Shown here: positions 31,688 to 41,995 of the stretch, piece after piece
Layout: every line of letters begins with the position of its first letter
Position numbering within the stretch: position 1 is the first letter of the stretch
Assembly: GCA_963783095.1 (NCBI GenBank)
Contig: CAWAMR010000023.1
Span: forward strand, 1 to 64,000
Origin: CAWAMR01 sp963783095
GTDB lineage: Bacteria > Planctomycetota > Planctomycetia > Gemmatales > Gemmataceae
Length of the DNA stretch: 64,000 nucleotides
Direction of reading: 5' to 3'
Notes under the pieces: model-generated
Seen by the model: only the letters and a program-made list of their open reading frames with translations
What the model was told of the DNA's origin: nothing
The model's database searches: none
Position numbers and translations under genes: made by a program

Positions 31688-34600
31688 ATGCCGACATTGT
31701 TCTTTCCCGATCTTCAGACTCTTCGGCATGTCCTTGCTCAAGGCATCGTGCCTTCGTCGATTAGCCAATTCCCGGTCACCGTTCATCTCGACACACAGGG
31801 GCAATATCGACTCACATCGTCCATCCCCATTTCGGATGAGGTGATATTCGGCATCGTTCAGCACGGTGGCAGGTTGCTTTCCGGGCCTGCTCCGATCGAC
31901 GGGGAAACCTTCGAGTGCTGGCATCAGCTCATTCCGTTGGAGCCGGTATCGTTGCCGCCGGGCTCGCTTACTTCCCGGGTTTTGTTCGATCTTCCCGGCA
32001 ACGAATTATCTCGACTGGCCGGTGAGATTCATCGGCTCGCCAAAGAGACATTGGAATTGGCCTGGTCAACCGATCTCGAACAGGACGATTCCGAATCATT
32101 GCGCGTATGGGCGAGAGTTACATCGCACCCTATTTCACCTTGTCGCGCTTACTCGAGCAAGCCGATTCCGCAAGCACCAGTGCCTACGTTGAAAATGGCG
32201 CGGCAAGTCTGGGTACGGGCGGGGTATCGGCATCCGCTCGTTGACCAGATACTGGTGCCCGCCGAGAAGCTGTTGTTTCTCCGCCCGCCCCGAAGCTGGG
32301 AGATCGTGGACGATCGGCACTGGGTCGGAGCAGTACCCAGTTTCGCAGTCGCCGGCGCTGCTGCCCAGCATCGCAAATCCACGGGGTTGGCTGAAGCCGC
32401 TGCGCGAGGGACGCATCGTGATAGAGGCAAGCTGGTCACGCCCCTTCGGCTGGTCCCTTTTGCCGACCAGGACACTCCTGAACTCTGGGCGATCCCGGAA
32501 AACGCACTTGCTGCGGCTCTCCGAACTGGTCCGAACCTCCGACCAGCGAATGCTCACCCTTCTCTCGTTTGCTGTTTTTTCAACCGAGTCCGGCCCAATG
32601 GTCTTGATCCGGGCCGGCGCAGCAAGGGTGTGTTGCCCGTTCTGCTTCCGGGAGTGCTGGCTTACAAGACGGTACTCAAATTGCCGAATCTCTACATTCC
32701 TTGCGACTATCGCTTGAGGCCGACACTTCGACGGGATGCACTTCGTCAACTCCTGGCACCGGATGCGCGCCGGCTGACCTGGCTCCGGATGTTGCCCGAT
32801 GGTTCGTTTCGTCCCGAAACCTTGCCGATGACGGCGTTTCATCCACTCGCGGAGTGGGTGCAGTATCGAATCGACGCTTCCCCGCGCATCCGATCCGCCT
32901 GGATGCAAGCTGAAGACTGGTCGTTCGAGCGGTTTTCTGTCCGCCCTGAGCTGAGTCGTCGACAACTCCCAGCACCCGAAGCGGCATCGGTTCCTGCCCC
33001 CCCTCCCGTTTCGATTCCTGAACCAGTCACTGCCAAGTCGGGATTGTTGGGGCGGGTTTTCAGTTGGCTGACGAGTCGAAAGCCCCAGATTCAAGCAACG
33101 GAAACTCAGGAACCTGCAACCATACCCATCGCCACGGCAGTCCCGGCGGCCTTGCAATTCCCGCAAATAAACCTCCTACCTCGAATGCTCGTGTTACGGA
33201 GATGCGACAGCGCAGCGAACAACTGGAATCGAGGTTTCTCAAGGAATTGCCTCAACTGACATCGGAACAGCAGCTCGAAGGGTGGTCGGAACTTGCAGGG
33301 GTCTATGGGCAACTCAACAACCATGTCGATGCGGCGATCTGCTGGATCAATGGACTGTGGGAACAGCAAAAGCTGTCGCCGCTCTGGGCATGGGGTTGGC
33401 TTCGGGCCGAGGCTACCCAGCGCTGGAAGCCGAGTGAAGCCGATCTGGGCCAATTCCTGTCCTTTCCTGCCTCGCCCGAGAGGACACGCACCATTGCGGC
33501 CTTCGTGGTTTGGGGAACCTTGCAAAGCCCCGTACCACGGCGCTTTGCTGGAACACCTTGGTCGATTGCAGTCGCAAATCGATACCAACGAGTCCCACCT
33601 CTCCGTTCGCGGTGCCTGGCTTGCCAAGATCGCGCTGGCCAGGCTCGCGAAAGGGGATGTTCTTTCCCTCGCCGAACCCGCGATCGGCTCCTGGATCGAC
33701 TTCGCAATGCCGGTCTTGCCGGCAATCTCGATCTCCCCGCCTTCCTGCAATTCAGTGAGGCCGGTGCCGGCAACCGCCTCCAGTTGGTTCGCAACTGGTT
33801 GCGATCGAGACAGGATTTTCTGCGGCGCTGGGTTGTTTCGCTGGCCGATGCCGGCGCGAGCAAGGAAAACGCTGCGCCCTATTCTCGACGCGGTGCAGTC
33901 GGTTGGCTTGAAGCCTGAAATACCCAACACCTGTGCCTATGCCGATTTGATGCTGGCCTGGGGACTGGCCCGGCTGCGCGACGCAGAAGATGTCGATCCT
34001 CTGGTGGAGCAGCGCGTTGAAAACTTCCGGATGATCCCGTGCATGCGCTCCTGATGGAAGGCTTCACGTTTCGCATTCAACTGGCGCGGGAAGGGAAATC
34101 GCAGAACGAACCATTCCCTTCCAAATGGTTTGCGAAATTGGGGAAACTCGGCACGCTTGCCCGGTATCGGGTCGAAAAACTTCGCCAACACTCCGGGATC
34201 CTCGATTCCTCAGAACGACTTCAGGCTTATTGGGCCTCTACTTTCCGAGATTTTGCAGGCTGGGATCACCTGTGAAAACAGTCGATCGACTTGCCGGGCC
34301 TGGACAATTCGAGCCTGAATTCTCGACTCGAAGCTCTTTTGACGGCAAATTCCCTGGAGCCGATCCCACAAGCAACCGTGCTGTCCCTGGCCATCGATCA
34401 CATGGATCGACTCGCGCCGGTTTTCGCCGATCGCATCTTTCGACAGATCTCATCCGTTCTGGATCGGGTGGCGGGAAATCTTCAGATCCAGGTTCCCTTG
34501 TTGGAGAAGGCATTTCAGGCCGCCGGCGAGTTCGACAAGATACCTCTGGCCCACCTCCTAGTGGGTCAATTTTCCCGGCTGCTCGACGAGGTTCGTGCTC

Positions 34601-35187
34601 CGGCCGAGATGGCGGGAATCGATACGTTGACGGGCCGGGTTGTCGACTGCCTCCGCCGGCTGGGATTACGAAACGAGATGAACCGCATTCTGAGTCAAGT
34701 GATGAAGAGAGTTCTTCGCGGTCAGGAATTGGCGCAGGTTCGCAGTGCAAACCCCAGCCACTGGCCGGTGATTCTGCGGATGGGTTGTCACATCGCGGGT
34801 GGTTGGAACGCATGTGGCAAGGAAGATGAAGCCCACGCCATGATGGAAGAAATCCGCAGAGACTTGTATGGTCCGACTCTCTCGAGTCGGGATCGGACTG
34901 CCCTCGCTTTGACCTATAGCCAACGTCTGGGGGAACTATCCTTTCGACTGGCGCTGGGTCGATTTGAAGAATTGTTTCAACGTCTCCAGAGCATTACGCT
35001 AAGCGGTACGACAAACACCCATTACACCTTGAAACCGCTCGAACTGATCGACACGATGATCCGCGGCATCGTGCATCACAATTTCTCACTGGCTCCGATG
35101 GTTCGCAACTGGCTCATCGACGATGAGCAACGCGTCCGACAAAGGATTCAGCGAGAATTTGAGGAGATGTTGAAGGAATCGGTTTGA
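31688..35187 (+). CDS. Large ternary-system-like protein of planctomycetes (multiple frame breaks)
   Basis: The pieces join into one protein of about 1,165 residues. The N-terminal ~480 residues hold a conserved pattern: FPDLQTLRHVLAQGIVPSSI, FECWHQLIPLEP, VWVRAGYRHPLVDQ, LWAIPENALAAAL, LPNLYIPCDYRLRPTLRRDA and TWLRMLPDGSFRPETLPMTA. From memory of the literature this resembles X/bpX domains of MoxR- or FtsH-vWA 'ternary' conflict systems; the exact domain name is not certain. A Pro-rich linker (33000-33130) leads to a long alpha-helical region (RSEQLESRFLKELPQLTSEQ, LNNHVDAAICWINGLW, then 34291-35187). Frame changes occur near 32120, 32350, 32520, 32610, 33165, 33530, 33690, 33870, 34025 and 34275. 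No ATPase or vWA partner lies nearby. It could be two genes. Confidence 0.55.
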
Positions 35188-35260
35188 AGACGGAGGGCCT
35201 TGTCCGAATGCGTCTCGGGCAGAGTCCATTTCAAGGCGACACCGGCGTCAATTACGTTTT

Positions 35261-35482
35261 TCATTCTTCATCGCGGACTTCACGGAGGAAATCCACAGCG
35301 GCATCGACCGTGCCGAACTTGCGCCGAATGGCTTCGGTTGCACGCGCGGATCGCTCACGGACGCGAGCCGCGACCTCAGGGTCGAGTGGCTTTCCGGAAA
35401 TAAATTGATCCATGACCGCCTGAGCATCGGTTTCACGGGTCATCGGATCATCGAGAAGATCAATAGCAAGCGTGTCTTTCAT
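35261..35482 (-). CDS. Small acidic protein, antitoxin-like, 73 aa
   Basis: Not firmly recognised. It is a complete 73-residue acidic, helical protein (ARVRERSARATEAIRRKFG, VDAAVDFLREVRDEE). Size and composition resemble antitoxins or short regulators that planctomycetes encode in numbers. No partner toxin frame is visible on its downstream side, which runs into the end of the large gene at 35187 (convergent). It starts at ATG 35482 without a strong Shine-Dalgarno. Confidence 0.55.
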   Translation of the reverse strand: MKDTLAIDLLDDPMTRETDAQAVMDQFISGKPLDPEVAARVRERSARATEAIRRKFGTVDAAVDFLREVRDEE

Positions 35483-35594
35483 AGTTCAATTTTCTCTATT
35501 GGATGGTAATGAGTCAACAGCGTTTTGGATTTGCCACCAGCACTTGAAGTCGATCTATGGTTTGAACCGCATCTCGACCTGCAAGGCAGAAAAG

Positions 35595-35610
35595 TGGCAC
35601 AAATCTTGCA
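35595..35610 (+). promoter_or_regulatory. Sigma-54 (RpoN) promoter, -24/-12 type
   Basis: TGGCACAAATCTTGCA matches the consensus TGGCAC(G)N4TTGCA with exact spacing and one deviation (A for G). Initiation would be near 35622, about 190 bp before the PDZ protein gene. rpoN itself is at 45223-46711. Confidence 0.6.
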
Positions 35611-35808
35611 GAACATCCTTAATGAGAAAGGTAGTTTCCCGTCCCACCTGTGGGAACGCTTAGTCTCCTTCAAAAAAGGGGATCAGCACCATCTCAATGA
35701 GGGTTGTCACCTGTCGATTCCGCCGATGAGATCGAAGAAATGAGAGATCATGGCGGAATTGGCGCATTTCGCCTCTGAGTGCCATTTCGAGGAAAAAGGA
35801 GAATAGCG

Positions 35809-36564
35809 ATGAGACAAGCATTAGCAGTCATGATGTTGACGGCGTTTGGAAGCATTGGTCCAGCGCTGGCGGATGAGCAAAAAGGTGCAAACGAAGCTGG
35901 ACAGAAACAAACTTATCTCGGCGTGAGCGTACAGGCGCTTCCTGCTTCGCTGGCGAGTCAACTTACGGGAGTCGTTCCCAAGGGCGAAGGAGTCCTGATG
36001 AGGCATGTGGTAAAAGACTCACCAGCTGCCAAAGCCGGTCTGCAAGAGAACGACATCCTGGTGAGCTTCGGCGACCGTAAAGTTACCGCTCCTGAAGAAT
36101 TAGCCAAGCTGGTGCATGGGGACAAAGCGAATCAACAGGTCACTCTGGGAATCATTCGCGGCGGCAAGTCGGAAAGCTGCAAAGCTACGTTGGGAACCCA
36201 TGAAGTGCCCGAAGCGTCGGGATCGACGGCGCGAATTCCGCAATTTCCCGATGATGCGTTGCGGCGTGCATTCGCGGAGTTTGCCGGCAAGAACGGCAAT
36301 GTAACGTGGGAATCGTTCGATGCCCTCAAATTGACCCGACTCGATACCAAACGCTGGCGCGCTGAGATCGACTACCGCAATAAAGGGGCCAAGAAGGAAC
36401 ACAAGGTTTTTGAAGGGACGCGCGAAGAGATCCGCAAGGCTATACAGGCCGCTAAGGACATGCCTGCCAACGAGCAACACCACTTGCTGCGGGCCATGAA
36501 CATGCACGAGCCGATGTTCGAGTTTCATTTCCCCTTGACAGAGAGAACAGGTCCGGAGTTTTAG
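35809..36564 (+). CDS. Periplasmic PDZ-domain protein, 251 aa
   Basis: The start at ATG 35809 has AAGGAG at 35796. A signal peptide ends at PALA-DE (residue 20). A PDZ domain spans about 35-125: TYLGVSVQALP, then the carboxylate-loop region GEGVLMRHVVKDSPAAKAGLQENDILVSFG and VTLGIIRGGK, typical of HtrA/DegQ-type PDZ. No protease domain is present. The C-terminal ~110 residues are charged and helical (EEIRKAIQAAKDMPANEQHHLLRAM). Stand-alone PDZ proteins usually bind unfolded or C-terminal peptides in the envelope. The sigma-54-type site upstream suggests conditional expression. Confidence 0.85.
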   Translation: MRQALAVMMLTAFGSIGPALADEQKGANEAGQKQTYLGVSVQALPASLASQLTGVVPKGEGVLMRHVVKDSPAAKAGLQENDILVSFGDRKVTAPEELAKLVHGDKANQQVTLGIIRGGKSESCKATLGTHEVPEASGSTARIPQFPDDALRRAFAEFAGKNGNVTWESFDALKLTRLDTKRWRAEIDYRNKGAKKEHKVFEGTREEIRKAIQAAKDMPANEQHHLLRAMNMHEPMFEFHFPLTERTGPEF

Positions 36565-36854
36565 GCCCATCTGACATTCTCGTCGGCTAATGGGATGATC
36601 GCCGCGAATTCCAACACGCGGCGATCACTTAATATGCGGACGCGATTGGCGACGGGAACATTGGATTCAGAAAATGGTCGTTTCCAAACAATGCTTGACT
36701 TCCCAAAGTGCAGGTGCGACAGTATTACATAGTTAGTTAAGGAACAGGTTCTCAAAGGAATTACCCACCCCATGTCAACCCAAAGGGTTGGCCCACGCGA
36801 AAGATCAACCTATCCTCAAAGGTCTCGATCTTTCTTAACTTCACGGAGTTAGTC

Positions 36855-38140
36855 ATGTTCACGATTCTCGGAGGTAAGACACGCTTCTGCGACGGGTTGA
36901 GCCGTCGAAGCTTTCTTCAGATCGGTGCTTTTGGTGCCGGTCTGACCCTTGCCGACATGCTTCGACTGCGGGCCTCTGCTGCCCCATCCGCTCGCACCCG
37001 GCCGAAATCGGCGATCATGATCTATCTGCCCGGCGGCCCGTCGCACATGGACATGTACGACCTCAAGCCGGAAGCCCCGATGGAGTTCCGCGGCGAGTTC
37101 AAGCCGATCCAGACCAACGTGCCCGGCGTGCAGATCTGCGAACACTTCCCGCTGCAGGCCAAGATGTGGGACAAGTTCGCCGTGCATCCGCTCGGTCGTC
37201 GGCGGTCACGAGCACTCCGACTCGCTAGACTCATACCGGCTACAGCGAGCTGAAAACCGGACCGCCCATCACCCGTCGTTCGGCTCGGTCGTGTCGAAGC
37301 TCCGCAGTGGGCAAACCTCCGACATCCCGCCGTTCGTCAGCCTGCGCGGCATGGGCGTCGGCACCGAACCCGGCTTCCTGGGCGTCGCCCACCGGCCGTT
37401 CACGCCGGACGGCCCGGGCCTGCAAAACCTGCGCCTTGCCAACGGCGTCGGACAATGCCGTGTCGACGATCGCAAGGATCTGCTCGTCAGCTTCGACAAT
37501 GCCCGCCGGGACATCGACGCCAGCGGCACCATGCAGGGGCTGGACTCCTTCACGACACGGGCCTTCGACATGGTCGCTTCGGGCGCCGTCCGCAAGGCCC
37601 TCGATCTGACGAAGGAGGAGCCCGCAGTCCGCGACCGCTACAAGGGCGTCGAGCAGTTCCTCACCGCTCGCCGGCTGGTCGAAGCCGGCGTCGGCTGCGT
37701 GACGCTGTCCTTCGGCGGCTGGGACACGCACGGCCAGAACTTCAAGACCTTGCGCAAGCAATTGCCGCCGGTGGATCATTGGCCTCGCCAACCTGATCCA
37801 GGATCTGCACGATCGCGGCATGGAAGACGACGTGGTCACGGTCATGTGGGGCGAGTTCGGCCGCACGCCGAAGATCGGCGACTCGACCGCCGATGGCCGC
37901 GACCACTGGTCGCCGGTCATGTCGGCCCTGATCGCCGGCGGCGGCCTGAAGATGGGCCAGGCCATCGGGTCCACGAACGCCCGCGGCGAGTTGCCCAAGG
38001 ATCGGCCCTACCGCGTTCCGCAAGTGCTCAGCACGATCTACCAGGCGCTCGGCATCGATCCGGCGCAGACGTTCCCCAACGGCACCGGCCGGCCGATGTA
38101 CATCCTCGACGACCGCGAGCCGGTCAAGGAACTGCTATGA
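36855..38140 (+). CDS. DUF1501 secreted protein with Tat signal (frame-broken)
   Basis: Starts MFTILGGKTRFCDGLSRRSF; the twin-arginine motif SRRSFLQIGAFGAG predicts Tat export. DUF1501 features follow in order: IYLPGGPSHMDMYDLKPEAP, the PFVSLRG region, GPGLQNLRL, GGWDTHGQNF, MWGEFGRTPKI, RDHWSPVMSALIAGGG, IGSTNARGE and QVLSTIYQALGIDP. The family belongs to the sulfatase/alkaline-phosphatase-like superfamily and in planctomycetes pairs with DUF1549/DUF1553 or DUF1800 proteins. Two frame changes (near 37200 and 37785). The segment 36950-38140 is visibly more GC-rich, with nearly all third positions G/C, than its neighbours. Confidence 0.85.
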
Positions 38141-38150
38141 AACTAACGAC

Positions 38151-38235
38151 TTAAACCACGGAAGACACGGAAAACACGGAAATAATGCATTGCAAAATGA
38201 ATTTATTCCGTGTTTTCCGTGTCTTCCGTGGTTAA
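38151..38235. repeat. Perfect inverted repeat, CCACGGAAGACACGGAAAACACGG
   Basis: Arms of about 34 bp (TTAAACCACGGAAGACACGG... and its exact complement) surround a short A/T-rich loop immediately after the DUF1501 stop. A likely strong hairpin in RNA or cruciform in DNA. Confidence 0.92.
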
Positions 38236-38256
38236 ATCATTTCGAGAGATTTTTCC

Positions 38257-40179
38257 ATGCGAAATCGATCTCAACTCACGTTGTTTATAACCAATTTGGC
38301 AATCTTAGTTCATTGCACGCCATCTCATTCGGCAGAAACAGCCAAGCAGAAAGAAGCGATTCAGAAGGTGGTCAGCAAAGGTGTTGAGTATCTGCTGAAG
38401 GTTCACAAACCCGGCGCGGACTATACCGGCGGCTCCAAGCAGATGGGGACCGCAGCCCTTGCCGGCCTGGCGCTTCTGGAAAGCGGTGTGGATGAGAAGA
38501 ATCCATCGATGCAAAACATCATCAAGTATGTTCGCGCAGGTTGCCTGCAACAAACGGGAACCTACGAAGTCTCGTTATGCCTGATGTTTCTGGATCGGCT
38601 CGGTCAGCCCGAGGATGAGCCCTTCATTCAAATGCTGGGTGCCCGGCTCATGTACGGACAGGGTGCAACCGGCGGCTGGAGCTATCAATCGGGTGCGCTG
38701 CTTTCCAAGAAAGAGGAATCCCGACTTCGCAGTGTGTTTGTCAAGGATGCGAAACCCGCACCCGAACCGAAAAAAGATGCGGAGCCAAAAGCCGAAACCG
38801 TTCGGCCAACTCTGCATCCGGAGGTCGGAAAGATCATCAATCGTCTTCAGGATCCTCGCAATCAGATCGGAATCGGCGGCGATCTCATAACCGACATTGT
38901 GAAAGACGGCGACAATTCCAATACTCAATTTGCAGCGCTGGCGCTCTCGTGCGCCCGGCGGCACGGCGTCCCGATGGAGGGTTCGGCCAAGCTCCTTCGG
39001 CAACGATTTCGCAACATGCAACTGCCGGATGGAGGCTGGGCTTACATCAAACAACTCGATTTGCCTATCGCGGTTGAGATCAACTCGTCGGCGGCGATGA
39101 CCTGCGCGGGTTTGATCGGCCTGGCCGTTTCGAGCGGAACGACGGAAGCAGTATTGAGAAACCGACTAGACGCACCGAAACCTCAGCCCAAGAAAGTGCC
39201 GCATAATGAGATCAACGATGCCGCATCGATCAAAGCAGGTTTAACCGTACTCGCAATGTTTGTTACTGGGCAGCGCGGCGCGGAGCCTGAATTGAGCGTT
39301 CCGGGCGTGCTCGAGATTGCCCCGGCCGATGGCGGCGATATGCGAGCGAATCTCTATGCACTGTGGTCACTCGAACGAGTTGCCGTCATCTATGGACTGG
39401 AAACCATCGGCAATGTCGATTGGTATCTCTGGGGCGCGGATGCTCTGGTCCGCACACAGCTCCCCGATGGCAGTTGGAATTCCTTCTTTACCGGCTCCGA
39501 ACCCGACATCAACGCCTCTCTCGCTCTTTTGTTTCTGCATCGAACCAACGTCGCCAAGGACTTGACCGCCGTGCTGGTCGGAAAGGTGCAAGATCCCGGC
39601 AAGGCATTCCTGAAGAATTTCCGGAAAGATCCATTGAAGAAACCCGCCAATGGGGCTGATCCCAAGCCGGTGAAGACCACCAAACCGCGCCCGGATGTCA
39701 CCAATCCCGACAAGGAATATGAAACCAAGGTTGCCCGGCTCGCCGACGGCATGCTCGCCGCCAGCGGCGATCAAAGGAAGGAGCTTCTCAACGCACTTCG
39801 AGACACGAAGGGATCTGCCTACACCGATGCTCTTGCGCGAGTTGCAGCAAAATCGACAGGTGCGGGGAAGACCGAAGTCTGCGATGCCCTGGCACGCCGG
39901 CTGATGCGCATGACGGCAGGTACGTTGCGGGAAATGCTCATCGACCCTAATAGGGAAATACGCTCGGCTGCGGCGCGGGCCTGCGGCCTGAAAGCCGACA
40001 AGCAGCACGTCCCCGACCTGATCGGCCTGCTGGCGGACCAAGAGTCTCGAATCGTAACTGATGCGCACGTGTCGTTAAAGAGCCTTACCGGCCAAGATTT
40101 CGGCCCAGAACCAAACGCCGCCGACAGTGAGAAGATCAAAGCCATCCTGGCCTGGCGGAACTGGCTTAAGATGAATTAA
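38257..40179 (+). CDS. Secreted prenyltransferase/squalene-oxidase-repeat protein with HEAT-like C-terminus, 640 aa
   Basis: Uninterrupted 640-residue protein. A signal-like N-terminus (TLFITNLAILVHCTPSHSAE) is followed by an alpha-alpha barrel of the prenyltransferase/squalene cyclase type with motifs TGGWSYQSG near residue 147, MQLPDGGWAYIKQLD near 255 and TQLPDGSWNSFFTGSEPD near 400. Between them lies a Lys/Pro-rich insertion (AKPAPEPKKDAEPKAE). The final ~130 residues (LRDTKGSAYTDALARVAAKS, IRSAAARACGLKADKQHVPD) look like HEAT-type repeats. It is larger than the 298-aa relative at 4138. No catalytic Asp-rich cyclase motif (DxDD) was found, so it is probably not an active terpene cyclase. 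Confidence 0.85.
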   Translation: MRNRSQLTLFITNLAILVHCTPSHSAETAKQKEAIQKVVSKGVEYLLKVHKPGADYTGGSKQMGTAALAGLALLESGVDEKNPSMQNIIKYVRAGCLQQTGTYEVSLCLMFLDRLGQPEDEPFIQMLGARLMYGQGATGGWSYQSGALLSKKEESRLRSVFVKDAKPAPEPKKDAEPKAETVRPTLHPEVGKIINRLQDPRNQIGIGGDLITDIVKDGDNSNTQFAALALSCARRHGVPMEGSAKLLRQRFRNMQLPDGGWAYIKQLDLPIAVEINSSAAMTCAGLIGLAVSSGTTEAVLRNRLDAPKPQPKKVPHNEINDAASIKAGLTVLAMFVTGQRGAEPELSVPGVLEIAPADGGDMRANLYALWSLERVAVIYGLETIGNVDWYLWGADALVRTQLPDGSWNSFFTGSEPDINASLALLFLHRTNVAKDLTAVLVGKVQDPGKAFLKNFRKDPLKKPANGADPKPVKTTKPRPDVTNPDKEYETKVARLADGMLAASGDQRKELLNALRDTKGSAYTDALARVAAKSTGAGKTEVCDALARRLMRMTAGTLREMLIDPNREIRSAAARACGLKADKQHVPDLIGLLADQESRIVTDAHVSLKSLTGQDFGPEPNAADSEKIKAILAWRNWLKMN

Positions 40180-40184
40180 TACGT

Positions 40185-40344
40185 GGCTAACCACAGAGTC
40201 ACAGAGAACACCGAGAAGACAACTTGAGCCACGGATGAACCAGATAAACACAGATAATAAATTCATGAATTCATCGGTGTTCATCCGTGGCTAATCTGGA
40301 TTTCTTTTGTCTTCTCTGTGTTCTCTGTGACTCTGTGGTTAGCC
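40185..40344. repeat. Nested inverted repeats (CACAGAGTCACAGAG outer, CCACGGATGAAC inner)
   Basis: Outer arms GGCTAACCACAGAGTCACAG and its complement (ending 40344) enclose a different palindrome at 40228-40291 (GCCACGGATGAAC ... GTTCATCCGTGGC). The outer family recurs at 45075-45208 with another palindrome inside. Partial outer arms follow at 40345-40400. Confidence 0.9.
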
Positions 40345-40475
40345 CGTCTTGATGTGTTCTCTTTGACTCTGCGGTTAGCCCGTCTTAATGTGTTCTCTGG
40401 TTGCGGACTTTTTGGTTTCGCAGTACACTCACATTCATCGGCCCTCTTATTGATTTCCCCTCCCGGAGTGAGCGC

Positions 40476-41621
40476 ATGTCTCGCTGGTTACTCTCTTCTT
40501 TCGTGTTGTTCCTCGCTCCTTTTACCGCGATATCGGGAGAGCCGGCGAAGTATGTCGAAGGCACCTACGGCAAAGGGACGCTCAGGAATTTCAAGGGCAT
40601 TCCCATCGTGGTTGTGCAAGGCACGCCCGAAGAGATTGGCGAACAATTCGGAATGCTCGCCGTCAAGCAAGCCAAGCCGCTGTTGACGCTCACGCAGAAA
40701 TACATGAAGCAAATCGGCCTGGAAAAAGCCTATCCATTGATGCTGATCGCCGCGGGGAACATGCTCAGGACGTATCCGGAAGAGTATCGCAAGGAGATTG
40801 AGAGTGCTTCCAGAGCATCGGGTATACCTCGCGATCTGATTGCGATGCTCAATGCTTTTCCCGATTTGATGAAAATTGGAGGCTGCTCCACATTGATTGT
40901 CGGACCCGAGCGCAGCAAGACCAAGTCGGCGATTTACGGGCGGCTGCTCGACTGGCCGCCGTACGAAGGTGTGCCCGAACATACGGTAGTCCTGGTGATT
41001 CGGCCGACCGGAAAACATGCGTGTGCTGTGGTCACGATTCCGCCCATTTTGGGCTGCATCAGCGGCATGAACGATGCGGGCCTTTGTATCGCCATGAATC
41101 AGATCGATGAAACCAAGGACAAATCGACCCGGCTCAACGTCTCAGGAACACCAACCTTATTATTGATGCGAAAGGTTTTGGAAGAATGCACGACGGTGGC
41201 GCAGGCCGAGAAGATGTTGCGCGAATCGAAGCGAATGATCTGGTGTTCCCTGACGGTTTGCGATAAGGAAGGCGGCTGCGTATTGGAAGTAACGCCCAAG
41301 AACGTGGTCCGTCGAGATGGCGACAAGGGAGTATGCTGTTGCACCAACCACTTCCGGACGGAGTTATTGTGCGTGGACAACAAGTGCCAGCGTTACACAA
41401 AACTCGAAAAAGTCCAAAACGGCGGCGCGAAGCTGGGCGTTGATGATGTGGCGAAGGAACTGCACAAAGTAAATCAAAAAGAGTACACGATTCACGCGAT
41501 CGTATTTGAACCCGCCTTGAGGACAATGCATCTATCGATCGGCGTCGGCAAATCGGCAACGGAAACGCCGCTCACGAAGATTGAGTTGGGCAAATTGTTC
41601 GAGAAGGGCTTTGAGAAGTAG
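40476..41621 (+). CDS. C45-family Ntn hydrolase (acyl-CoA:6-APA acyltransferase-like)
   Basis: A 381-residue exported protein: signal peptide MSRWLLSSFVLFLAPFTAIS, then GIPIVVVQGTPEEIGEQFG, the family's opening. The probable autocatalytic nucleophile is the Cys in MKIGGCSTLIVGPE (about residue 135), followed by YGRLLDWPPYEGVPE and GCISGMNDAGLCIAMNQID, all characteristic of peptidase family C45. Such enzymes self-cleave to expose Cys and then hydrolyse or transfer acyl groups. Homologues in planctomycetes have unknown substrates. ATG 40476 was chosen because it gives the signal peptide. Intact frame. Confidence 0.85.
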   Translation: MSRWLLSSFVLFLAPFTAISGEPAKYVEGTYGKGTLRNFKGIPIVVVQGTPEEIGEQFGMLAVKQAKPLLTLTQKYMKQIGLEKAYPLMLIAAGNMLRTYPEEYRKEIESASRASGIPRDLIAMLNAFPDLMKIGGCSTLIVGPERSKTKSAIYGRLLDWPPYEGVPEHTVVLVIRPTGKHACAVVTIPPILGCISGMNDAGLCIAMNQIDETKDKSTRLNVSGTPTLLLMRKVLEECTTVAQAEKMLRESKRMIWCSLTVCDKEGGCVLEVTPKNVVRRDGDKGVCCCTNHFRTELLCVDNKCQRYTKLEKVQNGGAKLGVDDVAKELHKVNQKEYTIHAIVFEPALRTMHLSIGVGKSATETPLTKIELGKLFEKGFEK

Positions 41622-41661
41622 AGCGTAGTCCCGACACTCCGTGGCGGGATCAACGCGCCCG

Positions 41662-41991
41662 TTATGACAAGTTCACCTCGAGTTTTTGCCCCAATGCTTC
41701 AGCCCACTTGTGCAGCGTGGCGAGCGTGGGGTTGAGCATCTTGCCGGTTTCCAGTCGGGACAAAGCCGGCGCATCGATTCCCATACGTCCGGCGACCTCG
41801 GCCAATGTTAGTCTCTGGCTTTCCCGCGCGGCTTTGAATCGCGCCATCAAGCTCAAAATCGCAGAAAAACTCCGCTGATTGATGGCACCGTTTGGTGGTT
41901 GTCGAATCGGGTTCGCCGCGTGTTGACGGCGAATGGCTTCTTCCTCAACCCGCTCCTCGGCAGTTTGTTTTGGCTTGGTCGTTGGTTTCAT
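41662..41991 (-). CDS. XRE-type helix-turn-helix regulator, antitoxin candidate
   Basis: Of 109 residues, the C-terminal half is an XRE/Cro helix-turn-helix: FKAARESQRLTLAEVAGRMGIDAPALSRLETGKML, with recognition helix APALSRLE. The basic, Gln-rich N-terminus (residues 1-45) is probably flexible. It begins 4 bp after the stop of the upstream 90-aa gene, so the two are cotranscribed in the toxin-then-antitoxin order seen in HigBA-like modules. It likely binds its own promoter. Confidence 0.85.
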   Translation of the reverse strand: MKPTTKPKQTAEERVEEEAIRRQHAANPIRQPPNGAINQRSFSAILSLMARFKAARESQRLTLAEVAGRMGIDAPALSRLETGKMLNPTLATLHKWAEALGQKLEVNLS

Positions 41992-41995
41992 GTCT

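Noticed and set aside
35525..35743. 72-codon plus-strand frame over the sigma-54 site
   Set aside because: No ribosome binding site and an implausible tail; the promoter reading explains the conserved-looking bases better.
36849..38023. Several minus-strand and extra plus-strand frames over the DUF1501 gene
   Set aside because: High GC suppresses stop codons in all frames; only the DUF1501 frames carry conserved motifs.
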